Shown: positions 33,331-41,022 of the stretch, in pieces
Numbering within the stretch: position 1 is the stretch's first letter
Layout: every line of letters starts with the position of its first letter
Assembly (NCBI GenBank): GCA_030148605.1
Contig: JASBTD010000038.1
Coordinates: 29,921-93,920 of the forward strand
Origin: Erythrobacter sp.
GTDB lineage: Bacteria > Pseudomonadota > Alphaproteobacteria > Sphingomonadales > Sphingomonadaceae
Direction: 5' to 3'
Length of the DNA stretch: 64,000 bases
Translations under genes and position numbers: made by a program
The notes under the pieces: generated by a model
Told to the model about the DNA's origin: nothing
What the model saw: only the letters and a program-made list of their open reading frames with translations
Databases searched by the model: none

Positions 33331-33639
33331 ATGCAAAATTTTGTAAATCTTCTTGTGGCCTTGCGCCGGCTTCCCCCGCTGGGGGACTTGACCGGCGATG
33401 AAGAGCGGCTTCTTTTCGAGATCAAGGCGCTATGCGCAAAAAAAGATGAGCTCTTTCTCAAGGACATTTACACTTTGCTAGCGAACAAATCCGCGTCAAC
33501 GACATACCGAAACTTTAAGGGTCTTGAGCGCAAGGGTTTCATCGAGATTGCAGTCGATGATGCTGATGGACGTATGCGTCGAGTTACTCTGACGGCCCCG
33601 GCTGAAACTTTATTTGCAAAACTCAAAGCCCAATCGTGA
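33331..33639 (+). CDS. Small MarR-like winged-helix DNA-binding protein
   Basis: 102-residue protein dominated by a winged helix: DERLLFEIKALCAKKD, LFLKDIYTLLANKSASTTYRNFKGLERKGFI as helices 2 and 3 with the wing IEIAVDDADGRMRRVTLTAPAETL following (each split here). This resembles MarR/replication-initiation-type single-domain regulators, as in phage and in some capsule loci. The ATG 33331 follows a GTG at 33328 in frame; GAGGAG lies about 15 bases upstream. It overlaps or nearly touches the next membrane-protein gene (13-base gap), suggesting co-transcription. Confidence 0.7.
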   Translation: MQNFVNLLVALRRLPPLGDLTGDEERLLFEIKALCAKKDELFLKDIYTLLANKSASTTYRNFKGLERKGFIEIAVDDADGRMRRVTLTAPAETLFAKLKAQS

Positions 33640-33652
33640 TTGTAGACCGTTG

Positions 33653-34240
33653 ATGTTTAACTTAGCGAATTATTGGTGGACCCCAGACACAACATCACTC
33701 GGGCTAAGGAAAATCATCTTAATCGGGTTATCATTCTCAGCACTTTACATAGGTATGGTTTTCCTGCTCACCCAGTCAGAGCAATACGTTTTCGAATTGC
33801 AGGGAAACACCTGGTTTTTTTATCCCCCCGCCTTTGTTCGATTGGCCGCATTCTTAATTTTGGGGTTCTGGTCTGTCCCCTTCATTTTTTTTTCTCAGTT
33901 GATCTTAAATCCGTTTGGCTTTGAATGGCTCCAGCATGCTTTTCTTGCCTTGACTACAGCGGGCGGGGCGCCTCTTGGCGCCGCATTAGCGGCAAGGGCG
34001 CTCGGACTTACGCAAAATTTGTCAAACCTTAACGGCGTGAGACTTTTGCTCATTTCGTTATTCGCAGGCTTGTTCAACGCACTTGCGATCCGATTGACGT
34101 TATCTCTACAGGGGGTTCCCGAAGAGGTTTTGCCAGACATACTCTCAATCATGATCGGTGATACAATTGGGGCATGGACCATTATATATTTCATTAAAAT
34201 CACACTGACTTGGCGCGGCAGAGCAGCCCGTCATTTTTAG
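33653..34240 (+). CDS. Polytopic membrane protein, MASE1-like pattern
   Basis: 195 residues with about five membrane segments: IILIGLSFSALYIGMVFLL, RLAAFLILGFWSVPFIFFSQL, HAFLALTTAGGAPLGAALAA, LLLISLFAGLFNALAIRLTL and the DILSIMIGDTIGAWTIIYFI end. The order and the final GD--G-W motif recall the MASE1 integral-membrane sensor domain, but there is no output domain attached, and the match is by eye. Low GC and poor ribosome site. Together with the preceding winged-helix gene it could form a membrane sensor/regulator pair, which is speculation. Confidence 0.55.
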   Translation: MFNLANYWWTPDTTSLGLRKIILIGLSFSALYIGMVFLLTQSEQYVFELQGNTWFFYPPAFVRLAAFLILGFWSVPFIFFSQLILNPFGFEWLQHAFLALTTAGGAPLGAALAARALGLTQNLSNLNGVRLLLISLFAGLFNALAIRLTLSLQGVPEEVLPDILSIMIGDTIGAWTIIYFIKITLTWRGRAARHF

Positions 34241-34332
34241 AGATGCCGCCGACACTGATGCACGCCGGCAAAGTTTCTTAATCGATCTTATTAATTATTT
34301 TCATTTTTGAAAACGTCTGATATTGTTCGTGC

Positions 34333-34488
34333 ATGAATCGATGGAAACGTATTTTCTGTTTGCATGGCGCGCACATCGTTGATCGTGCAAAAGTTAGACA
34401 TGATGGCCAAACCTTTTGTGGCCATTGCAAATACTGCGGCGCCAAAATGGAAAAATCGATACGAACTGGAAAATGGGTAAAAATTTAG
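34333..34488 (+). CDS. 51-residue zinc-ribbon-like microprotein
   Basis: Short frame that reads MNRWKRIFCLHGAHIV then a loop, then TFCGHCKYCGAKMEKS, ending KWVKI. Cysteine 9, histidines 11 and 14, and the C-x2-C-x2-C cluster at 29-35 suggest a small zinc-binding fold; compact basic proteins with a similar layout (basic helix, GAHxV, CxxC) occur in sphingomonads. Coding-like because the conserved-looking residues are spread over the whole frame; no good ribosome site was seen. It sits in a 382-base stretch otherwise without genes (34241-34622). Confidence 0.45.
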   Translation: MNRWKRIFCLHGAHIVDRAKVRHDGQTFCGHCKYCGAKMEKSIRTGKWVKI

Positions 34489-34622
34489 CCGGCCGGTCCA
34501 ATAAAACGCTGCGCTTTTGTCTGGCTGCCGTATCCCCAGGAACATTCTCGGCTGCCTTTTGGGCGCAAACATAGGGTTCACGATCTCTCGCCATGGCTAC
34601 GCTAGCCCGCTAATCTGCAGCC

Positions 34623-35636
34623 ATGAAAACAATTATGATTACGGGGTCAGCCGGGTTTGTAGGCTTCCATTTGAGCGAAGCTTTGCTTCAGGCGGGCCAC
34701 CGCGTCATCGGCTATGACGGCATGACAACATATTACGACGTGACCCTCAAAGAGCGTCGCCATCAATTACTTTCACAGCACGAGCGGTTTCAACGTGAAG
34801 AGGGAATGCTCGAAGACTACGATCGGCTCCGAGCGTTAGCACTTGCGCAACAACCGGATGTCATCGTCCATCTCGCTGCGCAAGCCGGCGTCAGATACAG
34901 CCTGGAAAATCCACGTGCCTATGTCGACGCAAATCTTGTCGGCGCGTTCAACGTGATGGAAGTGGCGCGCGAACTTTCAGTCGCGCATCTCCTGATGGCA
35001 TCGACCAGTTCGGTTTACGGCGCCAACGAGAAAATTCCCTTTGCCGAAACCGACCCAGCTGATGCGCCGATGACGCTCTATGCGGCGACGAAAAAAGCAA
35101 ATGAAGCAATGGCACATAGCTACGCTCATCTGCACGGTATCCCGACCACCATGTTTCGCTTTTTTACAGTCTACGGGCCGTGGGGAAGACCCGACATGGC
35201 GCTATTTAAATTTACCAAGGGGGTTCTCGAAGGCACACCTATTGATGTCTACAATAATGGCGACATGTACCGGGACTTTACATATGTCACAGATCTGGTT
35301 CGCGCGATTCGATTGCTGATTGATTGCCCTCCTGCAAGCGTGGAACGGCGCACCGAGCCGTTAGAGGGAGACAGCCTATCTCCCAACGCACCCCATCGTG
35401 TGGTCAATATCGGCAATGGCGACAAAGTCAGGTTGCTCGATTTCATCGAGGCTATCGAGGATGCCTGTGGACGCGAAGCGGTGAAGAACTTCATGCCAAT
35501 GCAAAAGGGGGACGTACCCGCAACCTGGGCCGACAACACACTTTTGCGACAATTGACCGGCTATGCCCCAGAGACCAAAGTACGCGAGGGGGTGAAGCAG
35601 TTCGTCGCCTGGTATCGGGACTATTACGCGGTTTGA
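34623..35636 (+). CDS. UDP-glucuronate 4-epimerase-like NAD-dependent epimerase
   Basis: Extended SDR of 337 residues, best matched to the UDP-glucuronate to UDP-galacturonate epimerase group used in capsule and LPS synthesis. Rossmann motif TGSAGFVGFHLSEALL (about residues 7-22), VIGYDGMTTYYDV-LK, VIHLAAQAGVRYSLENP-type VHLAAQAGVRYS (about 83), STSSVYG, catalytic Y-x3-K in TLYAATKKANE (about 148-152), RFFTVYGPWGRPDMALFKF, and DMYRDFTYV. All key residues are present. Monocistronic, separated from the rfb unit by the low-GC block but probably part of the same polysaccharide locus. Confidence 0.9.
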   Translation: MKTIMITGSAGFVGFHLSEALLQAGHRVIGYDGMTTYYDVTLKERRHQLLSQHERFQREEGMLEDYDRLRALALAQQPDVIVHLAAQAGVRYSLENPRAYVDANLVGAFNVMEVARELSVAHLLMASTSSVYGANEKIPFAETDPADAPMTLYAATKKANEAMAHSYAHLHGIPTTMFRFFTVYGPWGRPDMALFKFTKGVLEGTPIDVYNNGDMYRDFTYVTDLVRAIRLLIDCPPASVERRTEPLEGDSLSPNAPHRVVNIGNGDKVRLLDFIEAIEDACGREAVKNFMPMQKGDVPATWADNTLLRQLTGYAPETKVREGVKQFVAWYRDYYAV

Positions 35637-35681
35637 GCTTCAGTAGCTGCGAGCAAGCTGCCGCGCTGTCTGGAGACTGGC

Positions 35682-35717
35682 GCCAGCCAGTATCACGCAG
35701 CCCACTTTCTGGCTGGC
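35682..35717. repeat. 9-bp inverted repeat between convergent genes
   Basis: GCCAGCCAG (35682-35690) and CTGGCTGGC (35709-35717) pair perfectly around 18 bases, between the convergent epimerase and LprI-like genes. A T-rich stretch begins only 15 bases later, so it is a weak terminator at best. Confidence 0.4.
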
Positions 35718-35811
35718 AGTTCAGATAGGCAAGTTTTTCTTGGAGTGCTTGGGCTCCGCTAAAATAGATTATTGATACCAATGGACTCAATCGCGACGCG
35801 AAACATTTGCA

Positions 35812-36810
35812 TCACCAATTGGAATAGCGCTGCAAGCCGCTGATGCGCCTCTCATTCTCGGCAGCCAGGCAACGTACTTTGTTAAGCTCGCGCTGATTTT
35901 GATCTGTCTCGGCCTCTTTCGAGCTCAAGTCGCAACGAGCATCACGTTGTCGGACCCACAAGGTTTGTTGAGCCGATAGTTTATCGCGGGTCGCCTCATC
36001 CAATCCCGCCCAAAGGTCGTTCAAGGCATTCTTAGAAACGGCCAAGCGATACCTTTCCTCCGCCAAGGATGCACTCAATACGGCGCCGCGAGCCTCAAGG
36101 ACCTCTTTCTCATAAGCCTCACGCCGACCTTTCTGAGCTTCGATCGGCGCGAGCACAATTGGCGCACCCTCAACCAATCTAATTAAACCCCCAATACGCC
36201 CTGCGTCCCGGGCAGAAAGATCAGCTTCAACAACCCGCGCCGGTTCGCTATCGGAGATAGTATAGAAAATCGGCAGAGAGGTAATTTGAGACACAGCCGG
36301 AAGTGAAAGATCATATTCTAACGACAAAGCGTCCGCTAAACTTTGAAGGGCCTCCGTTCCAGACCCCGCTGGCCGAACGTCAATTGAGGCCCAGCACAAG
36401 ATCTCACCATTTTCCGATACGCCTCGCTCCGTGACCTCTTTGATGATTATTTCTACGTTATTGTCAGAGAATTCTGCACGTCCTGACAAGTTCGAGAGCG
36501 CAGAAAGGGCGTCCCTAAACTGAGGTCTAAGGTCTTCATCTGCAATCGAGGAGGCATAGCGCGTAATATCGACCAGGCGCGCAACCCCGTCGGGGGCAGT
36601 ATCCCGCGCGAGCGCAGTTTGAGTCACAAAGCCGCGAAAGGCATCGCGACCGGCTTCGGAGCCGCATGTATTGGTGGCTAGTTCCTCAGCCGATTGTTCA
36701 GAGCACGAAGCGATAAAAATTGAGGCGCCAAGAAGAAGACTAGCGCTGACAGGCCGCAACGCGAAGAGCAGCTGTTTGATCGGGCTCGCCCAGGTGTTAG
36801 ATTGCGGCAT
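35812..36810 (-). CDS. Lipoprotein with C-terminal LprI-like domain
   Basis: Unrecognised 332-residue lipoprotein. The signal segment SASLLLGASIFIASC ends in a lipobox with cysteine at about 36. The middle (about 45-240) is unassigned and contains many acidic helices. The last 85 residues (ALNDLWAGLDEATRDKL, AQQTLWVRQRDARCDL, KVRCLAAENERRISGL) match the lysozyme-inhibitor LprI/DUF1311 pattern: two cysteines, W-..R-D..C and a terminal R-..-L helix. Possible inhibitor of host or rival lysozyme, or an envelope protein with a borrowed domain. It follows the lipoprotein at 36822 with an 11-base gap, probably one operon. Confidence 0.7.
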   Translation of the reverse strand: MPQSNTWASPIKQLLFALRPVSASLLLGASIFIASCSEQSAEELATNTCGSEAGRDAFRGFVTQTALARDTAPDGVARLVDITRYASSIADEDLRPQFRDALSALSNLSGRAEFSDNNVEIIIKEVTERGVSENGEILCWASIDVRPAGSGTEALQSLADALSLEYDLSLPAVSQITSLPIFYTISDSEPARVVEADLSARDAGRIGGLIRLVEGAPIVLAPIEAQKGRREAYEKEVLEARGAVLSASLAEERYRLAVSKNALNDLWAGLDEATRDKLSAQQTLWVRQRDARCDLSSKEAETDQNQRELNKVRCLAAENERRISGLQRYSNW

Positions 36811-36821
36811 CGCTTTCCGCC

Positions 36822-37456
36822 TCAGTAATTATAGCCATACTCGGGATCTGCGTCATTCCACTTCACGTCGACGGTATCTATTTTCTCAAAGACGCTTGGA
36901 ACGACCTCACCGACGACACCCGTGTATTCGAATATGACCAAATCCTTGCCAACGCTATCCTTGCCCTGCAGAATTCGAGAGTAAGATGAGGGCTCTACAT
37001 AAACATTGCGCAAAGGTAGGAATTGCTCTGCGTCACCCAGATCGCTAGAGTATCCGAACTCGAAGAAGATACTGGACGTCTTGTCTACAGCGGATTTCAG
37101 AACGTCGAAATTTGCGGGCTGTAACTTGCCTGCCTCATCACGTGCCAGAGCGCCGAGAGCTTTATAAAAAAGATCGTTGCCCCGGTAATAGATGATAATG
37201 TCGAATGCGATTTTATCAGTCGAGCCCTGATAAATCTTTTCTGTCTCGCCCCAGCTGGAGGCGTCTGCTAGTGGGACGCGAACATATTCCTCCCCACCAA
37301 CCAGTTTGTAGACGTCTAGGTCGCGAACCGAAACAGAAGGCAAATCGTTGCGGTTCTCGTACCGGCCGTCAATGGCCGGCTCTGCGCCAGAGCAGGCAGC
37401 AAGACCACAAAGGCCGAATACACTTAAGAACAGGCGCCCCTTGTTGCTTTTTTCAC
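36822..37456 (-). CDS. Putative lipoprotein with frameshift in an A6 tract
   Basis: The mature part is an unrecognised beta-rich protein of about 190 residues (VYKLVGGEEYVRVPLAD to the end NDADPEYGYNY). Its frame stays open upstream through a lipoprotein signal, LFLSVFGLCGLAAC, but has no start codon there. A GTG at 37454-37456 with a strong ribosome site (AGGAAGGAG, 37463-37471) is off by one base: GTG plus six A leads to an early stop, while seven A would read V-K-K-S-N-K-G-R then the signal. So either one A is missing in the assembly, or the tract slips. Coordinates span the restored gene; a TTG at 37343 would make only the signal-less part. Confidence 0.6.
37448..37453 (-). repeat. A6 homopolymer at codons 2-3 of the putative lipoprotein
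   Basis: Six A on the minus strand directly after the GTG start. Adding one A, or removing two, joins the start codon to the open frame that carries the lipobox. Confidence 0.7.
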
Positions 37457-37731
37457 TTTTGTCTCCTTCCTCTTAAAATTATTTTAGCTTTGCCCGCCCC
37501 CGCTCAAAGCAACGACTTCAGTTTTATGGCAGACGAAAAAATCTACATCACAAATGAAATGAGCGTCGGATGGTTCCCGACCGCCCTTTGTTCCTCCCGC
37601 GGTACAATATGGAATGTATAATCGACCGCCGCCCTGGCCAATTCATCCAGGCTGCCCGGGACCAGTCTTTTGAGCGCTCAACCAAAAACAAAATCCTTTC
37701 GGCAGCGAAACCTCGCGTTGCTAAAATGAGA

Positions 37732-38340
37732 TCAGCGGTTATTCGGCGCCTCAGGCGTTTCTTCTAAACCCCCAGGTACCAGCTCTGGCAACGGGGCCTC
37801 ATTTTCTTCGCCAGATAAAAGCCCTTGCCGCTCTCGTTCAAGCCGCTCAAGATACTCGCGCTCAATCTGTTCAACGCGCTCCTGCTCTGCCGCTGCATCA
37901 GCGTCGATGGTCGAAAGACGCTCTTCACGCGCCTCCTGGATCAATTGGCTGAAACGGACACGAGAACTTGCGGCCTTGTCGGTATAGGCCGCATCAATCA
38001 TCTGCTGCGTACACCCTGTAAAACCGCTCGCGCCGGTTGGACTGCATGACATAGTCCCAAACGCACCGATCATCTTGAATTGCTCAACTCGTTTGGCCCA
38101 GGGCGTGTTCTCAGGGCTGGAGCTGGTGCGTAAATTGGAAGGCATACGATAGCGTTCCGCTTCGACTAGGATCTGACAAACGACGATCTCTTCCTCGTCG
38201 ACCGGCTCAGGGCACTCGTCTTCAGCATAAGCAATCACCATATTGACGCGGTCGCCGCCCTCTTCCTGAGCGGATGCAGGTGCGGCAGCAAAAGCCACTC
38301 CAGCCATTGCCAATACACCGAGTGAAGCCACGCATTTCAT
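37732..38340 (-). CDS. Secreted hypothetical protein
   Basis: 202-residue protein with a clear signal peptide (SLGVLAMAGVAFAAAPASA, cleavage at about residue 24). The mature region has three cysteine-containing segments (DECPEP, VVCQILVE, CSPTGASGFTGC) and an RYRMPSNLR motif, followed by a long charged coiled coil (about 115-185) rich in E and R, and a Pro-rich tail. I recognise it only as a type of conserved secreted protein of sphingomonads; function unknown. A 97-base gap separates it from coq7. Confidence 0.75.
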   Translation of the reverse strand: MKCVASLGVLAMAGVAFAAAPASAQEEGGDRVNMVIAYAEDECPEPVDEEEIVVCQILVEAERYRMPSNLRTSSSPENTPWAKRVEQFKMIGAFGTMSCSPTGASGFTGCTQQMIDAAYTDKAASSRVRFSQLIQEAREERLSTIDADAAAEQERVEQIEREYLERLERERQGLLSGEENEAPLPELVPGGLEETPEAPNNR

Positions 38341-38426
38341 GGTGAGCGTTCCTTTTCTGAGCCGATAATAACTAACCGTTTAAAGCGGCGCACAGTTGAA
38401 TAGCATATTAAGCGCGGGCGTGCGCC

Positions 38427-38440
38427 TTGATTGCAATCAA
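38427..38440. repeat. 14-bp perfect palindrome at the coq7 stop
   Basis: TTGATTG-CAATCAA, spanning the coq7 TGA. Just beyond it GGCGCAC (38387-38393) and GTGCGCC (38420-38426) also form an inverted repeat. No T run, so a role as terminator is uncertain. Confidence 0.35.
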
Positions 38441-38958
38441 ACGCGTTCGGCCAGCTTGATCGCCGCACGACAGCCCAGCCGGATGGCGCCAGACAGCAAT
38501 GGATATGCGGGAGCTTTCTCTGCGCCATGCTCCAGCGCGGTATCACGGTGCTCGCGCTCTTCCTCACGAAATTGATGGATCATCTCGGCGAGCTCAGGAT
38601 CGTCACCGGTCTCCGCCAATCGATCGAGCTGCTCCGAATAATGCTTATCGATCTCTTCTTCGACAGCCGCAGTACACGCCATGGCTGCTTCCGGGCCCAG
38701 CAAAGCCGTTCCCGCACCCAAGGCGTAGCCTGCTATAGACCAGAACGGTTGCAGCGCAGTGGGGCGAACGCCGCGCTCTGCCATGAGAGCATCGAACTTC
38801 TCGCGATGAACCTTTTCCTGTTCCGCCATATGGACGATTTCCTGAGCATGCGGTCCGCGCTCACCCATTACCGCCAATTGGCCTTCATAGATCCGGTTCG
38901 CACCAAACTCACCAGCTTGGTCAACGCGGATCATACGATGCATTTCGTCTCTAGTCAT
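38437..38958 (-). CDS. coq7: COQ7-type demethoxyubiquinone hydroxylase
   Basis: Di-iron monooxygenase of ubiquinone synthesis that hydroxylates C6 of the ring. Ferritin-like ligands are visible: E in DQAGEFGANRIYEGQ (about residue 17), E-x2-H in MAEQEKVHREKF (about 46-50), E in AVEEEIDKHYSEQL (about 98) and E-x2-H in FREEEREHRDTAL (about 133). 173 residues is the short bacterial form. Lies nine bases after dsbB in the leftward operon. Confidence 0.93.
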   Translation of the reverse strand: MTRDEMHRMIRVDQAGEFGANRIYEGQLAVMGERGPHAQEIVHMAEQEKVHREKFDALMAERGVRPTALQPFWSIAGYALGAGTALLGPEAAMACTAAVEEEIDKHYSEQLDRLAETGDDPELAEMIHQFREEEREHRDTALEHGAEKAPAYPLLSGAIRLGCRAAIKLAERV

Positions 38959-38967
38959 CCGCCCTAC

Positions 38968-39456
38968 CTAAGATGCCTTGCTGCTTTTTGCCAGAAGCGC
39001 CCAGATCAGCACGCCAGTTCCACACGAGATCAGAAAATTCCACCCTGCGAGCGAAATCCCGAAAAGGTCCCACGGTGCGGCATCGCAGCGGATCAGCGGT
39101 GCGTTCATGATTGCATCGAGCGGATCGCCAGTGCTGGCAACGAGCGAGGAACAGCTGGTGATGCCTTCCCACCAATCATATTCGACGCCCGCATGATAGC
39201 CGCCGATCAGGCCCGAAATGAAGATCGCCAAACCTGCCAGTGCGATCCAGACGCGTCGTGGAGATGCGACAAATGAGAGGGCTGCAAGCGCGAGAGCCGC
39301 GAAATGCGGATAACGCTGCCACCAGCACATTTCACACGGGTAGAGGCCAAAGCCATATTGCGCGAGATAAGCCCCGCCGAGCAGCAGTGCAGGCACTGCC
39401 AGCGCAAGATGCTGGGCGATCATGTCAGCGGGTCTTCCGCCCGATTGCGTGTCCAT
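38968..39456 (-). CDS. dsbB: DsbB family disulfide bond formation protein
   Basis: Four-segment inner-membrane quinone reductase that reoxidises periplasmic thiol oxidase. The first cysteine pair is CEMC in GFGLYPCEMCWWQRYPH (about residues 41-44), followed by the conserved WQRYP. The second pair is in the loop ITSCSSLVAST...LIRCDAAPWDLFGIS (about 102 and 123). 162 residues is normal. The gene lies 21 bases after the protease stop, with ATG 39456 or ATG 39423 as starts. No DsbA is adjacent. Confidence 0.9.
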   Translation of the reverse strand: MDTQSGGRPADMIAQHLALAVPALLLGGAYLAQYGFGLYPCEMCWWQRYPHFAALALAALSFVASPRRVWIALAGLAIFISGLIGGYHAGVEYDWWEGITSCSSLVASTGDPLDAIMNAPLIRCDAAPWDLFGISLAGWNFLISCGTGVLIWALLAKSSKAS

Positions 39457-39477
39457 GCCGCGCAGCTAGCCGATTTG

Positions 39478-40851
39478 TCAGCGCAGCGCCACTGTTGCTC
39501 GCGTGGTGCGGCGCAAGGTTTCCAGCGCATAGTGCAGTTGGAAGTCTTCAATGCCCTGCTCTTCAAGCTCTGCCGCTGTCAGCTGGAAGCGCGGGTCAAC
39601 CTGCTTGTCAGCTTCCAGCGCTTCGTCTTCCAGCGCCAGTTCGTTGACCAGATGGCCGCGCAGGTCGCTTTCACGCATGACATATTTGCTGCGCCGAGCG
39701 AGATCTGGATCGGACAATTGCAGCACGGTGATGTCGGGCTTGATCCCGCCTTCCTGCACTGAATGGCCAGCTGGCGTGTAGTAACGCGCGGTGGTCAGCT
39801 TGAGCGCGGCATCACGGCCAAGCGGCAGCAGCGATTGCACGCTACCCTTGCCGAAGCTGCGATCACCCATGATCAGCGCGCGGCGATGATCCTGCAGTGC
39901 GCCAGCGACGATTTCCGACGCCGAAGCCGAGCCCGCGTCGATCAGCACGATAAGCGGGATACCCTCTGCAATCGATCCCATATAGCGCTGCGCTTCGCGG
40001 CGCGGCATCTGGCGATAATTGTTCAAGTCATCAGCGTCATAATGCGCATTCTCGCCGCGTGCGCGGCCACGTTGCGACACGATCCGCCCTTCGTCCAGGA
40101 ACAGGTCTGACAGTGCAATCGCTTCATCAAGCGATCCGCCGGGATTCGAGCGCAAATCGAGCACCAGCCCGCTCATCCGCCCGGTCGCTTCAGTCTGCAG
40201 AGCCAGCCAGGCCTGATGCACATCGCGCCCGACATTGGTGGAGAATTCATTGACGGTGATCACACCGATATTGCCGGATTCCAGTTCGTAAGTGACAGGC
40301 TCCAACTCGATCACGCCGCGCGTTACGGAGAGTTCGAGCGGTTCGTCACGCCCCGGGCGGAAGATGGTCAGCTCGATCGATGTGCCTTCGGGGCCGCGCA
40401 TGCGCGCGACTGCATCGTCCAGATCGCTGCCGTAGATCAGTTCGCCATCAAGGTGGGTGATATAGTCGCCGGCCTTGATCCCGGCATTCTCTGCAGGGCT
40501 GCCGCGGAATGGGGAGACAACTTTGACAGCGCCATCGTCCATCACGACCGACAGGCCCAAGCCGGAATAATTGCCGTCAATCAAAGTCGTGAGCCGCTGT
40601 AGCGCGCTGCCATCGACATAGGCTGAATGGGGATCAAGCGCGCCCAGCATGCCATTGATCGCGCCGCGGATCAGCACGTCGTCTTCGACCGGCTCGACAT
40701 AATTGGCCTTGATCTGCTGATATGTCGCAAAGAGCTTCGCAAATTGCGGGCCCGCCCGGCCATCGACCTGCGCCATACCGGCAGTGGTCGCAGGGATAAG
40801 CGCCACGGCTGTGACAAGGGCGGCGCTGCGCAGCAGATCAGCGATTCTCAT
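39478..40851 (-). CDS. ctpA: C-terminal processing protease, S41 family (CtpA)
   Basis: Periplasmic serine protease with a PDZ domain, involved in turnover of envelope proteins and murein hydrolases. Signal peptide at residues 1-26 (AALVTAVALIPATTAGMAQ). PDZ about 85-165 (GLGLSVVMDDGAVKVVSPFRGSPAENAGIKAGD pieces). Catalytic S-K: serine in DAGSASASEIVAGALQD (about 303) and lysine in GDRSFGKGSVQSLLPL (about 328). LRSNPGGSLDEAI is present. 457 residues from ATG 40851; the in-frame ATG at 40893 adds a non-signal stretch. Follows envC by 171 bases; a CtpA-EnvC neighbour pair is common in alphaproteobacteria. Confidence 0.93.
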   Translation of the reverse strand: MRIADLLRSAALVTAVALIPATTAGMAQVDGRAGPQFAKLFATYQQIKANYVEPVEDDVLIRGAINGMLGALDPHSAYVDGSALQRLTTLIDGNYSGLGLSVVMDDGAVKVVSPFRGSPAENAGIKAGDYITHLDGELIYGSDLDDAVARMRGPEGTSIELTIFRPGRDEPLELSVTRGVIELEPVTYELESGNIGVITVNEFSTNVGRDVHQAWLALQTEATGRMSGLVLDLRSNPGGSLDEAIALSDLFLDEGRIVSQRGRARGENAHYDADDLNNYRQMPRREAQRYMGSIAEGIPLIVLIDAGSASASEIVAGALQDHRRALIMGDRSFGKGSVQSLLPLGRDAALKLTTARYYTPAGHSVQEGGIKPDITVLQLSDPDLARRSKYVMRESDLRGHLVNELALEDEALEADKQVDPRFQLTAAELEEQGIEDFQLHYALETLRRTTRATVALR

Positions 40852-41022
40852 GTTTGGCTTTGCTCCAATATTTGCCCGTCTTGTATCGCGCATGCGCGAT
40901 GAATGCCAGATGAGAGGTAAGAGGCGTCCCGATGCGGCGCAATTGGCGGCGGTTTATGACCAAAAGGTACGCAGGAGATCCCAGGCCACGTGCCACATAA
41001 GAACCCGTTGCCGGACAATGCG

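Noticed and set aside
34291..34581. 96-codon minus-strand ORF in the 382-base gap
   Set aside because: No ribosome site or recognisable motif, and it is antisense to the more convincing zinc-ribbon frame.
35682..35752. Hairpin plus later T-rich stretch as an intrinsic terminator
   Set aside because: The T run starts about 15 bases after the stem, too far for a rho-independent terminator; kept only as a repeat.
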